64,000 bases of DNA from NCBI RefSeq assembly GCF_000350225.1, contig NW_005178983.1:186001-250000 (forward strand). Direction: 5' to 3'. Origin of the DNA: Chondrus crispus (Eukaryota > Rhodophyta > Florideophyceae > Gigartinales > Gigartinaceae). Below are positions 9,665 through 18,415 of the stretch, in pieces. Numbering within the stretch: the stretch's first letter is position 1; each line of letters opens with the position of its first letter. The notes below the pieces were generated by a model that saw only the letters and a list, made by a program, of their open reading frames with translations, made no database searches and was not told the origin of the DNA. A program made the translations under genes and the position numbers.

Positions 9665-10220
9665 GGTTGGGCAGCGTAGGCGGGGTGCTGGAGGGGGTGG
9701 GGACAAGGCGGGGGTCGGTGAGGTTGGTAGGCAGGGTGTGTGTTTGCGGGACGCTGGGCGAGGGGGGGGATGCTGACAACTCGTTGGGACTCGGAAGGCA
9801 AAACACTTGGTCTTGTGCATTTTTGATCCAAATTCCCGCTCAAACTAGAAAAGTGCGGTCTTTGCTCCCTCTGGTGCGTCTCTCGACAGTTGGCATTGTG
9901 CGCGGGCGACAGTGCGCACATAAATTTACGGCAGACGTCAAGCAGCAATTCATCAGTGGGCGGTGCAGGCCTCTGCAAAAGCTAACCTGAAGCAAACAGC
10001 GAGCAGGATGCAGGTGAGGGGATACTGGAAAATTTCGGCAGCGGTTCGGCAAGTCTTGAAAGCGCCACTAAGCGCATATCGGTTGTCTAGATGCAACATC
10101 TCAATTTGCAAGACATGATCACGGGGCGCTTGTTTTGTTCAAACGCGCTCCTCTTCGGTTGTAAATCTGGGCAACACTGGTACCGCCTGGGAACTGTTGT
10201 ATTTACAAGTACCTCTCTAC

Positions 10221-11481
10221 TCACACCGTATCGCTACAAGTTTCAATCGGTAGACTCTCCGCCTTCAGTCGTTTCGCGGGAGCCTCGTCAGAGTAAGACT
10301 TACCCGTTGTAACTGAAGCACCCGCTGCCTCCTCGCTTGTATTGACCACGACAAAAGTATTCTCTTCCTTCTTTGCCTCCACCACAACCATCTCTTTCTC
10401 AGCTTTGCTTGCGGCCCGCACTCTCTTCTTAGACGCGAGTCCATTAGTAACACTCTTTGCGCTCGGTTTTCGCAGGACGTAGTCTTCTCCCTTTGGGAGA
10501 GAAGTTTCCATCTTTTCACACTTGATCTTCTCCTTCCTCTTCTCCACCTTGCCCACTCTTGCCTTCCGCTTTTTCACCTTACGCTTTCTCCCCTTCCCCC
10601 CCGCCGGTTTCCCGTCTCGCGCCTCTGCAAAGCCCTTGAACTGGGCAAGCTCCCCGACAAAGAGCATTGTCTGCCCCAGCCCCGCGTCCTCCTCGCCAAA
10701 CCGCGCTTTAAAAAAATCGCCGACCTGGTTGTAGACCCTCTCCGTGATCGACTTCTGCTTCAGCTCCGGCATATACCTGGACGTTGCGATCTGCCAAATG
10801 TGCGTGTCGCACGGGATCTCTCCGAGCTGGTCGAACGAGAACAGCGCCGCGCAGCTGGCCACCTTCCTGTCGACGCCGGGGTACTTTACCAGCCTCTGCG
10901 CCACCTCCTTGCGCGGCAGCGCGCGGTACGAGCAACCCAGCTCCTCCGCGGACAGGCCCGCCTTCGCAGCGTCGTCGCGCAGCATGGCCGCCGTGCCCAC
11001 CACAAACTTGGCGCGGTACCCAAACCCGTCCTCCCGCAGGGCCTCCTTCGTGGCCTCCGCCGCCAGCACGTGCACCGGCGGGAACACAAAGTGCGGGCGG
11101 CCCGCATGCTCGCCGACGCTCTCCCCGTACCGCGCGGCCAGGCGCGTGACCATGGCTGCGATGCGCTTGACGTTGTTGTTGCTGGAGCAGATGAAGCCGA
11201 AGAGGCACTCGACGGGCTCCTGTCGCACGACGCGGCAGCCGCGGTACACGGGGAACACGGTGTTGTACGCGGGGTCCGCGTGGCAGAAGCGCTCGACGGC
11301 GCGCATGTGGTCGACGGCGAGGCGGAAGTAATCCCGCACGACGGCCTCTGCGCCGCGCGGCTCGCCGGCAGCGACGCGCCACCACACGGGGTCCGGCGCG
11401 GCGTCCGGCGGCTCGCGCTACGCCTGGCGCAGGACGAGCAGGCGGCGGCCGACGACGCCGGCCCACTTGCGCGCACCCTCT
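10221..11481 (-). CDS. OGG1: OGG1-type 8-oxoguanine DNA glycosylase/lyase, 5' end in assembly gap
   Basis: Excises 8-oxoguanine opposite C in base excision repair (nucleus and/or organelles). Visible: KWAGVVG (the N-terminal-domain WxGVL strand) beside the gap, VRDYFRLAV, then PVECLFGFICSSNNNVKRI, diagnostic for OGG1, and the helix-hairpin-helix PGVDRKVASC with the catalytic Lys. IPCDTHIWQIA carries the catalytic Asp. A Lys/Arg-rich tail of about 120 residues (KGRKRKVKKRK) follows the glycosylase domain and is longer than in human OGG1. Odd: an in-frame TAG lies at about 11418-11420, between the N-terminal strands and VWWRVAAG, in a loop region 60 bp from a run of N. It may be a real nonsense mutation, a short intron (CAG/TAG acceptors are present) or a sequence error. 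A plausible start is the ATG at 11868 beyond the gap. Confidence 0.9.
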
Positions 11482-11785
11482 NNNNNNNNNNNNNNNNNNN
11501 NNNNNNNNNNNNNNNNNNNNNNNNNNNNNNNNNNNNNNNNNNNNNNNNNNNNNNNNNNNNNNNNNNNNNNNNNNNNNNNNNNNNNNNNNNNNNNNNNNNN
11601 NNNNNNNNNNNNNNNNNNNNNNNNNNNNNNNNNNNNNNNNNNNNNNNNNNNNNNNNNNNNNNNNNNNNNNNNNNNNNNNNNNNNNNNNNNNNNNNNNNNN
11701 NNNNNNNNNNNNNNNNNNNNNNNNNNNNNNNNNNNNNNNNNNNNNNNNNNNNNNNNNNNNNNNNNNNNNNNNNNNNNNNNNNNNN
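11482..11785. other. assembly gap (304 N)
   Basis: A run of 304 undetermined bases hides the 5' part of the OGG1 gene. Flanks are very GC-rich, a usual cause of sequencing gaps. The frame relation across the gap is unknown. Confidence 1.
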
Positions 11786-12031
11786 GCAAGCAGGCGCGCG
11801 GACCGTCGCGGCGGCAGCGCCGCCGCTGCCGCCGTGAAGGAGAGGAGCGGCGGGTGCGGGGACGGCATGGCGGCGCGGCGGATCGGGGTAGGGGGAGGGC
11901 GTGGGAGGCGGATGGGGTAGGGGGAGGGCGTGGGCGGCGGCGGGGATCGCGCGCCGATGCGAGGAGGCGGCGGTGGGTGGAAGCGGGAGTGGTGGGTGGC
12001 AGCAGCGTCATCCGCAAAATCTCGGAGATTT

Positions 12032-12074
12032 TCTAAATTCAATCGGTGCCAGCGTGGCACCGATTGAATTTAGA
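12032..12074. repeat. perfect palindrome, 20-bp arms, 3-nt loop
   Basis: TCTAAATTCAATCGGTGCCA is followed after GCG by its exact inverse complement. It lies upstream of OGG1 (minus strand) with no TE end recognised around it. It could act as a hairpin in RNA or DNA; it belongs to the palindrome set described in the findings. Confidence 0.92.
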
Positions 12075-12792
12075 TTTCTCCCAGGCTACTGCAAAGTTTC
12101 GCTACGGTACAAACCCTTCGAAGGGTACAAGTATTACGGAGGCGGACACGATGTTGGCGGCGGCAGCAGCAGCAGCAGGTTCCATATAGAGGAGCGAGCG
12201 TCCTGCGCGCAAGCTTGTTTCTGGCAGAAATAGCCGGATGCGCAACGGGCAGCTGCCAGTTTCCGCGGCTGCCTGCCAGGCCAGGCATGCGTGCCGGCGG
12301 GCAGTGTGCCGGCGGCAGCGCGGTGCTGTGCTGCGGCTGTTCCGGGCGAGGCGCAGCGGCGACGTCATGGGTGTGCCAGCGCAGCGCACGGCGGCGCTGT
12401 TCCGGGCGCGCGGGTGTGTGGAATCGGGGGTGTGACACGACGAGGGGCGCGCGGAGGGGGCGCGCCGCGAATGGCTGCGCACACGTCCTCGAGGATGCCC
12501 GTGCACCGCGGCTGCAGGCTGCACGGACGATGCACGCCGGCGCGAAGCACGCGAGGTGGCACACTCCCCGACATTGCCGTCAGGGAGGGCTGCCCGGCGC
12601 TTCGCGCGCCGACACTTTCAGATTCCCGCGCCTTACAGACGCCCGCCTACAACCCGGCTTGCTCCCAACTAAACGTCGGCCTCACGTCGTCCGCGTCGCC
12701 AACGCGCTATGTGTGTGTGTGTGTCAAACACACACAACACAACTCCAAAAAAACTGCCTCTACGGTATTTACACACAGAATTCCGTAACGCG
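12075..12792. other. GC-rich intergenic stretch
   Basis: No supported gene. Overlapping GC-rich open frames exist in four frames, as expected from composition. A (TG)n tract at about 12705-12723 is followed by CACACACAACAC, so it can fold on itself. Confidence 0.5.
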
Positions 12793-13782
12793 CTACCCCT
12801 GTTTCACCGAGTGCTTGTCCAGCGTTTCCTTAAACTTCATCCACAGCTCCCCGCTCTGCGGGTACGCGACCAGGCCACCAAACGACAGGAGCCAGCCGAG
12901 TCCAACAAACCTGAGCGGCAAGTTGCCGCCGTCCAGCACGGACATCATCTCATACGCCGCGGGGACGAGCGCCAGCGTGCACAGCCCGTGCACCTCCTCC
13001 CAGCGCAGGCCGTCGAACAGCGGCACGCGCACCTTTCCCCTCTGCAGCTCCTCGGCGCGCACCTCCACCACCTCCGCAGGGCTCGCGCCGCCCAGGTAGC
13101 GCAAGTCCGCGGCGGCCAGTGCGGCGCTGCCCATGGCCTCGACGCACTCCGCGACGGCGTCCATGACCCACGACGGCGCGCGGCGGCGGCGCGGCTGCGG
13201 CGGGGCGTCGTCGTCGAAGAGGCGGTCAAGCACGTGCGGCAGCGCGAGTGGCTGCGTGCGTTCCGTGCGTTCTCCCTGCGCGCGCTCGGCGGGCGCGAGG
13301 ACGCCCGCGGCGGCGAGCTGCGCGACGGCCGCGTGCACGGCGCGGCGAACGCCGGGGTGTCGGTCGTCCGCGAGCGCCGCGACGGCTGCGGCGGCGGCGT
13401 TGCTGCGGGCGGGGTAGCTAGCGAGCGCGGCGGCGAGCTCCGCGCGCATCTGCGGGGCGTCCGCGGCGGCGAGCGCGCGGAAGAGCTGCGCGGCGTCGGG
13501 GCCCTCCATCTCGTCGAGGGCGTGGAGCCAGACGACGGCGGCGAGTGCGTCGCCGGGCTCGAGAGCGGGGCGGTAGACGACGGCGGCGTCCCAGCGGGCC
13601 GGGAGGGCGACGCTCTCGCGGATGAGCGAGGCCCGCTCGCGGGCCAGGCGCGCGGCCAGACAAGGGCTTGCTACTCCAGTGTCACTAATTTCATCTGCAG
13701 AAGGAGCGAGTGCACAGCAGCAAATATCACTGACTTCAAGTTGAAGACAAATAATGTAGGCCATGAGGGCCTTTATAGTCAT
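12793..13782 (-). CDS. hypothetical HEAT-like helical protein
   Basis: About 330 residues from the ATG at 13782 (the ATG at 13764 is an alternative). The middle is Ala-rich and helical with HEAT-like signatures (ADDRHPGVRRAVHAAVAQL; ADAPQMRAELAAALASYP). The C-terminal 90 residues include the hydrophobic LRFVGLGWLLSFGGLVAYP and a polar tail. I do not recognise a family. The first 40 codons are AT-rich and unlike the GC-rich rest; the composition changes at about 13660, where an intron acceptor or a junction with transposon sequence may lie, so the true N-terminus is unsure. It reads in the same direction as OGG1. Confidence 0.5.
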   Translation of the reverse strand: MTIKALMAYIICLQLEVSDICCCALAPSADEISDTGVASPCLAARLARERASLIRESVALPARWDAAVVYRPALEPGDALAAVVWLHALDEMEGPDAAQLFRALAAADAPQMRAELAAALASYPARSNAAAAAVAALADDRHPGVRRAVHAAVAQLAAAGVLAPAERAQGERTERTQPLALPHVLDRLFDDDAPPQPRRRRAPSWVMDAVAECVEAMGSAALAAADLRYLGGASPAEVVEVRAEELQRGKVRVPLFDGLRWEEVHGLCTLALVPAAYEMMSVLDGGNLPLRFVGLGWLLSFGGLVAYPQSGELWMKFKETLDKHSVKQG

Positions 13783-13796
13783 TCCCACCTCCACCC

Positions 13797-13833
13797 CTCA
13801 CTCTGTAGGAGTGATTCACTCCTACAAAGTGAG
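13797..13833. repeat. palindrome, 11-bp inner and 6-bp outer arms
   Basis: TGTAGGAGTGA / TCACTCCTACA around a single T, extended by CTCACT / AGTGAG. It sits between the HEAT-like gene and the transposase, close to the composition change. Confidence 0.8.
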
Positions 13834-13886
13834 TCGACTTCGTTGTCTATCAAATTAAATGTCCCACCACTAATACTCGCTCCATT

Positions 13887-15150
13887 TCACGTCCCGGCTC
13901 GCAGCACAGTTCTGGGAATTCGAAGGGGCCCAACCACCGGACGTGTGTAACGCCCCTCCCGCACAATCTCTATCAGCATATCCCTCTTCACTGACGTAGA
14001 CCCTCCTTTTCGCCCCATCGTTTCCAAATAAACTTGTTTCCCACTTTCGTACCATTCCCCACATTTCCTTATCATACGACGCTCTTCCCTCAACTCCCCA
14101 CGACTCCTGGGAACCCGAAAGCGAGCCTTGTCACTGTTCTCGAGACAGAACTTGTGCAATTTCATTGCAATTGCTACAATTTCAGCGGAGTCTTTGACTG
14201 AATATTCCAACATCTTCAGAATCCTAAACTTCTTAATTAGCATGCCGAAAGATTGCTCGACGTGCATTCTCAAGGACGAATGATAAAAATTGAAGGCGTC
14301 CTCGACATCGCTAGCCATCGACGCCGGAACTGGTGTTATCAAATATTCACTAAGTTATACGCCTCATCTCCTGCAATCCAATATTCCAACTCCAATCGAC
14401 CATCCTCCAGATATCGTCCTAATGACGATACAGCGTGTGCAAGCGCGTCGTGCGTAGAACCGCGGCAAAGGGCTGAAAAACAAATAAAACGGTAGTCAGA
14501 GTTCACAAGCGCTTGAATGGGGAGCGCATAAAATCCTTTTCGGCAGTAGAAAGTCGCGGGATGCTCGTCTTTTGACGGCTTTTTGATTCGGACAGAAATA
14601 CCGTCGAGAGCTCCCACACAGCCGGGAAGCGGGCCCGGAGGGTTTCTAGAACGCTGGAAGTCGTCGGCAAGGTGCCGTAGTCCGTCGATAGAATCAGGGA
14701 GGCCTGGAAGGTCCAGTGCATTGTTCAGAACCTGGCGTGTCTCCTTAAATACTTGATAGACAGTGCTTCTTCCAACCTCGAAAGCAGCCATACAGCCATA
14801 AACTGTCTCCCCCCCATGATACGTAAAAAAATTCCTAGTCTTGCCTCTGGACTCACAATTTGCCTACCGGCTCTTGCTGCCATTTCCTTGTTCTTATCAA
14901 GGCGGTGACGTACTAAAAATAGGAGGCGGTTAAAAGTCTTTCGCTCCATACGGTATGTACGACTGAATTCTTTGTCGTTAAAAATCCTGTTGGCTCTGAC
15001 AAAGGTCCATCCCCGTCGGAGATCTAAGGGCTTTGTGAATTTTCGGGGTCGAGGATAGTTTGAAATAGCTTGGTGCATTGAAAGGAGGGAGAAGAGAGCT
15101 GAGGTTGCGGTTAGTGCGGTCGTAGCAGTGATGATTCTATTGCCGTGCAT
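13887..15150 (-). pseudogene. PIF/Harbinger DDE transposase 1 (frameshifted)
   Basis: HARBI1/DDE_Tnp_4 family, catalysing cut-and-paste transposition. Start at the ATG at 15150 (MHGNRIITA). Order: N-terminal helical part with NDKEFSRTYRMERKTFNRLL; helix-turn-helix-like GRSTVYQVFKETRQ; first catalytic Asp in GCVGALDGI; RKGFYALPIQALV; STHDALAHAV; second Asp in GDEAY; Glu in HVEQSFGMLI; C-terminal basic part. All catalytic residues are present. Two frameshifts break it, one near 14795-14800 between the N-terminal part and GRSTVYQVF and one near 14345-14360 just after GDEAY. It reads inward from the terminus at 15683, whose 27 bp recur inverted beside the SAP/Myb gene at 6.5 kb. The SAP/Myb-like protein is its likely partner. 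Confidence 0.9.
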
Positions 15151-15539
15151 TGCGTAGGAGGGATTAGATTGAGAAGAAAGGAGGGGAGGCGCACGGCAAT
15201 ACTGGGCAGTGGTTTTCGATCCGTTTTTTGACCACACAGCGCCGGCGATAGATACGCTATCCCGCGGAGTAAGGAGAGAAGTAGGGGTGAGATCAATTAT
15301 TTATCCTGGTGATCCGGGATCACCCGCAATGGCCACGTTCTGGGTCGGAAGCGAGCCACGCTGCAGCGTTTCGCGTCCATGTCGAGGCGTCCCTGGGGCG
15401 AAGTTGTTTGACGCTGCAGCATGTCACGTCCCTGTCGATGCGTCCTCGGAGGGAATTTGTAGAACCCACAGTGTCCTCCCCGTTGTGTTCTGGCAATTTA
15501 TAGCGCTGTATGCCTCTGTAACTCAGCACCGTCGCTCTG

Positions 15540-15596
15540 GGACACCTGTCCACTACTAACGTAAGTGAAAGGACACCTGTCCACTACTAACGTAAG
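15540..15596. repeat. 31-bp tandem duplication (two copies)
   Basis: GGACACCTGTCCACTACTAA with the following CGTAAG occurs at 15540 and again at 15571. It includes the small palindrome GGACACCTGTCC-like core. It lies about 90 bp inside the transposon terminus and could be a transposase-binding subterminal repeat. Confidence 0.75.
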
Positions 15597-15632
15597 GGGA
15601 AGGCGTGTACTTACATTAATAAATTAATAAAT

Positions 15633-15683
15633 GACCGGCAAACTCGGGCAAGCAAAGCAAACTCGGGCAAGTTAAGACCCTCC
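15633..15683 (-). repeat. right terminus of Harbinger element 1
   Basis: Read on the minus strand it starts GGAGGGTCTTAACTTGCCCG and is identical for 27 bp to 6523-6549. Then come TTTGCTTGCCCGAGTTTG and CCGG, a second copy of the GCCCGAGTTTG motif. Similarity to the 6.5-kb copy stops outside CCCTCCCT, which marks the boundary. Confidence 0.75.
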
Positions 15684-15791
15684 CTCAAAGGTTCCCAAAG
15701 TGCTGCCGAAAGTTTGAGCAACTTTTTCTGCGAAACTCAGAAACAGTCTGGAGACGTGCACCCTCGCAAGAGAGATTCACGCGCTTTCGAA

Positions 15792-15847
15792 GTCCAGAAT
15801 TGAAGGTCTTTGTGCTCGCACAAGCACAAAGACCTTCAATTCTGGAC
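15792..15847. repeat. perfect palindrome, 25-bp arms, 6-nt loop
   Basis: Arms 15792-15816 and 15823-15847 are exact inverse complements around CGCACA. It lies about 110 bp outside the terminus at 15683. The flanks 15.85-16.1 kb hold nothing I recognise. Confidence 0.92.
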
Positions 15848-16619
15848 AGCTGGTGCGAGCACCAGATCATCACCTCGAGGACCTTTTCCATACGTAAGCA
15901 ATTTGTAAACAGTTCGATTAGCTGTAATGATAGCTGTAATGATATCTTCCAACTGAGCCACTTTTCCACAAAACCGAAAAGAATCGGCAAACCATTGCCA
16001 AAACGTTTGCGGGAATTTTAGGCGAAACTATAAACGTCCGTGCAAGTTTTGGAAAGATGTGGTCACAAGTCACAGGCATAACTGGACTTACAGTGACAGG
16101 TATTTCCCGTAGCGGTTCCATCATGCTTCTTCCACTGTTGGCAGTGGCGCACCAATGATATTTAACACGCAATTTGCGAGAGAAGGGGCACAAATAATGC
16201 CCCACCTGCCACCAAAAAACACTTAGTGTAATTTGCGGAAACTATCCAGTAGTACTTACTTGGTATCGTTGGAAAGCACTGGGTCCACTGATGGCGACTG
16301 TATGGCTTTTTTTGGAATCGCAAAGCTCTCATCTCCTCAAGAGCTGATTAAAAATTGGCACTTTTCGCGGGAAAGACATTGGTAAAATAATCCAAAAACA
16401 TTGCTTTTGCAGTATGAGCTCCGAGGGGTACGATAGTGTTGTCGACCTGCCCGCGCATATGTGTGCTCACAAAAACGCACCAGTTCGTTCTCGGATATGG
16501 CAAGCCCACTTAGATTCCATGAGGTTGGGTCTGAACCTCAACGGCGAGAGTCTCCTCAGGATGTGACAGTGCGCATCAAAGACTCCTCAGCCCCTCCTAC
16601 CACGTCCCCATCCCCAAAC

Positions 16620-16869
16620 GCCACCATGTCGTTGCCGCCGCGGATCCCCGCCCCGTCGCCTTCCTCTCCCTCCTCATCCTCCTCTCCACCGCCGCCGCCA
16701 CCCCGCTCCAAGTCCCCTTGGACTGCGGGCGCGCCCACGCGCGCACACGCCCGCCGTCCGCACGGTACACGACGTAGCGCCCGCCTTCGCCCACGCCACG
16801 GATTCCGCGCTCGCGTCCGCCGACCTAATCCTGCATCGCTCCTCCTCCATGCTGCGCCTGATATCCATC
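16620..16869 (+). other. GC-rich host-like fragment with signal-peptide-like frame
   Basis: A 250-bp island far richer in GC than its surroundings. One plus frame reads AFLSLLILLSTAAATPLQV, which looks like a signal peptide core and cleavage site; a neighbouring frame continues HDVAPAFAHATDSALASADL. The island stops sharply at the end of the minus-strand ORF at 16870. I read it as the 5' piece of a host secreted-protein gene trapped here; composition is the main evidence. Confidence 0.3.
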
Positions 16870-17916
16870 TCAGAGGGCTCGCTTATCGCCTTTTTCGGCT
16901 ACTTCCAAACCATCTAGGTTTACCTCCCTTGTATTTTTGCCCTGATTGACAGTACTGCCAGAATCTGTGACTGTGCTTTGGAAAAATAATGTGACATTGT
17001 TTAGGTCTTCTTCTGATAGTGTCGGAGCGGGGTTTTCTCGATTGGGTTCCTCGCCCATCACGGACGCTGGAATGCCTTCTTCATTTTGTATATGTACAAC
17101 AATTATATCACCCAACAGCAGCCGTCGAACCTCCTTAGCAGATAAACATGGCCATAAAACTGCTCTTAGAGTTTTCCCCTCTACAGAACAGGGTTTTGCC
17201 GCCTTAACGCCATCAACAATCGCACCTTTCAGTAAGGCAACACCTACATTTTGCTCCCTAAATGACCGATATAACTCAGTCTGGGAGGACGGTAATAAAG
17301 TGCAACAAATTGACAACAACATCCTCTCAATGAGTGTATGCAGGCTGTCCAACTCGTCAAACTTGAGCTCGCTTATTGGAAATAAACGTCGATCTTCACG
17401 TGGCAAACGTTTTGTGTCCCACCTTGGAATGTTTATAGCTTCCAACAATCCAATAGGATTTATCTCATGATAACCAGATGCATAATCTTGGGATAAATCC
17501 TCTCTATCACATGAAGGCGAATTATTTTCTGAGGAAGAGGCCAGCCGGATTTTTTTGGCAGCAGCACCGGCAGATAGTCTTTGAAGGCGCTTTGGGGCCT
17601 TGGTCGGACGCCCAGGGCGTCGTTTTGGGCCATGACAGATGTAAGATGGGCATCGCGGGCATGTACCGCACACACGACAGACGCCTTGCTTATGTCCGCA
17701 TGTTATTGGGGATTGAGATTGGCGCACCAATTGACAACAGTCAATGTGAAGAGAAGAGGTTTGGGGGGATTCGGCAAGCGTTCGAGACCTGAATGAAGTA
17801 GTCGCCGAACCGAAGGACTTCTTGTGAATATCGAATTCACAATTGCAATTGCTGACGACAAGAGGATGTTCTGCCGTAAACGTCGGCCTCATGATATTGA
17901 GAACGAACGAGCACAT
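16870..17916 (-). CDS. unknown protein with Cys cluster and AT-hook
   Basis: An unbroken 348-residue frame from the ATG at 17916. Residues about 60-95 carry a compact Cys/His cluster (CGHKQGVCRVCGTCPRCPSY, then IC), followed directly by an AT-hook core KRRPGRP. The rest is acidic to neutral and partly helical (LDSLHTLIERMLLSICCTLL) with no family I know. Zinc-binding plus AT-hook suggests a nuclear DNA-binding protein, perhaps serving the candidate element at 16.1-18.3 kb. No intron or break is seen. Confidence 0.55.
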   Translation of the reverse strand: MCSFVLNIMRPTFTAEHPLVVSNCNCEFDIHKKSFGSATTSFRSRTLAESPQTSSLHIDCCQLVRQSQSPITCGHKQGVCRVCGTCPRCPSYICHGPKRRPGRPTKAPKRLQRLSAGAAAKKIRLASSSENNSPSCDREDLSQDYASGYHEINPIGLLEAINIPRWDTKRLPREDRRLFPISELKFDELDSLHTLIERMLLSICCTLLPSSQTELYRSFREQNVGVALLKGAIVDGVKAAKPCSVEGKTLRAVLWPCLSAKEVRRLLLGDIIVVHIQNEEGIPASVMGEEPNRENPAPTLSEEDLNNVTLFFQSTVTDSGSTVNQGKNTREVNLDGLEVAEKGDKRAL

Positions 17917-18415
17917 GACGCTTCTTCGTCCTGCATCTCTTGCAATCTCAATGCATCCAACATTGCTGGATACTTTCGCGAGTGGATATGATGCACTGGG
18001 TCATTTTTTGATTATTTTTACCGATGTCCGAAAGAGCCGTTACACCCGTCAGCCCCCCAAATCACTCACCATTGCTGTCAAAATGCGAGACCCTTGTCGT
18101 ACTCCAATCAATCCGATACTCCGTGGGATGATCAGGGACACTCCAAGCGACTGTTTCGTGAAGAAAGTTTCGAAATCCGACCAATGCGCAGGTTTTGCGC
18201 AAAATTTTATGTGGCTGATTTGGTGCCCATTTTCTCGCAAATTGCGTGTTAAACGAATAAAAATGCGCCACAACACGGCATACCAGGCGAGCTGAGTCAT
18301 GGATCCAACACCAGGGGCAAAAATGAGACGGGGCCAGGGCCAGAACGTCTCGGAGCGGATGACCACGCAGGACCTATTCTCCTGATCGCGACTCTGTCAG
18401 CGCCAAACCACCATA

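Larger units (their letters stand above)
6523..15683. mobile_element. candidate cargo-bearing PIF/Harbinger element 1
   Basis: The segment begins GGAGGGTCTTAACTTGCCCG and its right end, read inward on the minus strand, is identical for 27 bp. Both ends then carry one or two extra copies of GCCCGRGTTTGC and a TTGCCGG block. Inside lie a SAP/Myb-SANT-like gene (plus, left), three GC-rich host-like genes (minus) and a Harbinger DDE transposase (minus, right), so the two transposon-type genes point inward from opposite termini. No 3-bp target duplication is clear, partly because the left end is doubled into a palindrome. Alternatives: two separate elements of one family that landed 5 kb apart on either side of ordinary genes, or a rearranged element. 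Confidence 0.45.
16110..18320. mobile_element. possible old DNA element with diverged inverted ends
   Basis: A segment at about 16140-16215 recurs in inverse complement at about 18200-18275. Both share CTCGCAAATTGCGTGTTAAA exactly (20 bp), and roughly 70 bp align at about three quarters identity, with weaker similarity outward to 16.11 and 18.32 kb. Between them lies a minus-strand ORF with a Cys cluster and AT-hook (16870-17916) and a GC-rich fragment (16.62-16.87 kb). This could be a transposon of an unrecognised family, or two copies of one dispersed repeat in opposite directions. No transposase is seen. Confidence 0.35.

Noticed and set aside
12709-13950. 413-codon plus-strand frame opposite the HEAT-like gene
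   Set aside because: Runs on into the transposase region and is Arg/Gly-rich, as expected from antisense GC-rich DNA.
15540-15596. Repeats that might start a CRISPR or satellite array
   Set aside because: Only two copies, with a 5-bp spacer; better seen as a tandem duplication near a transposon end.
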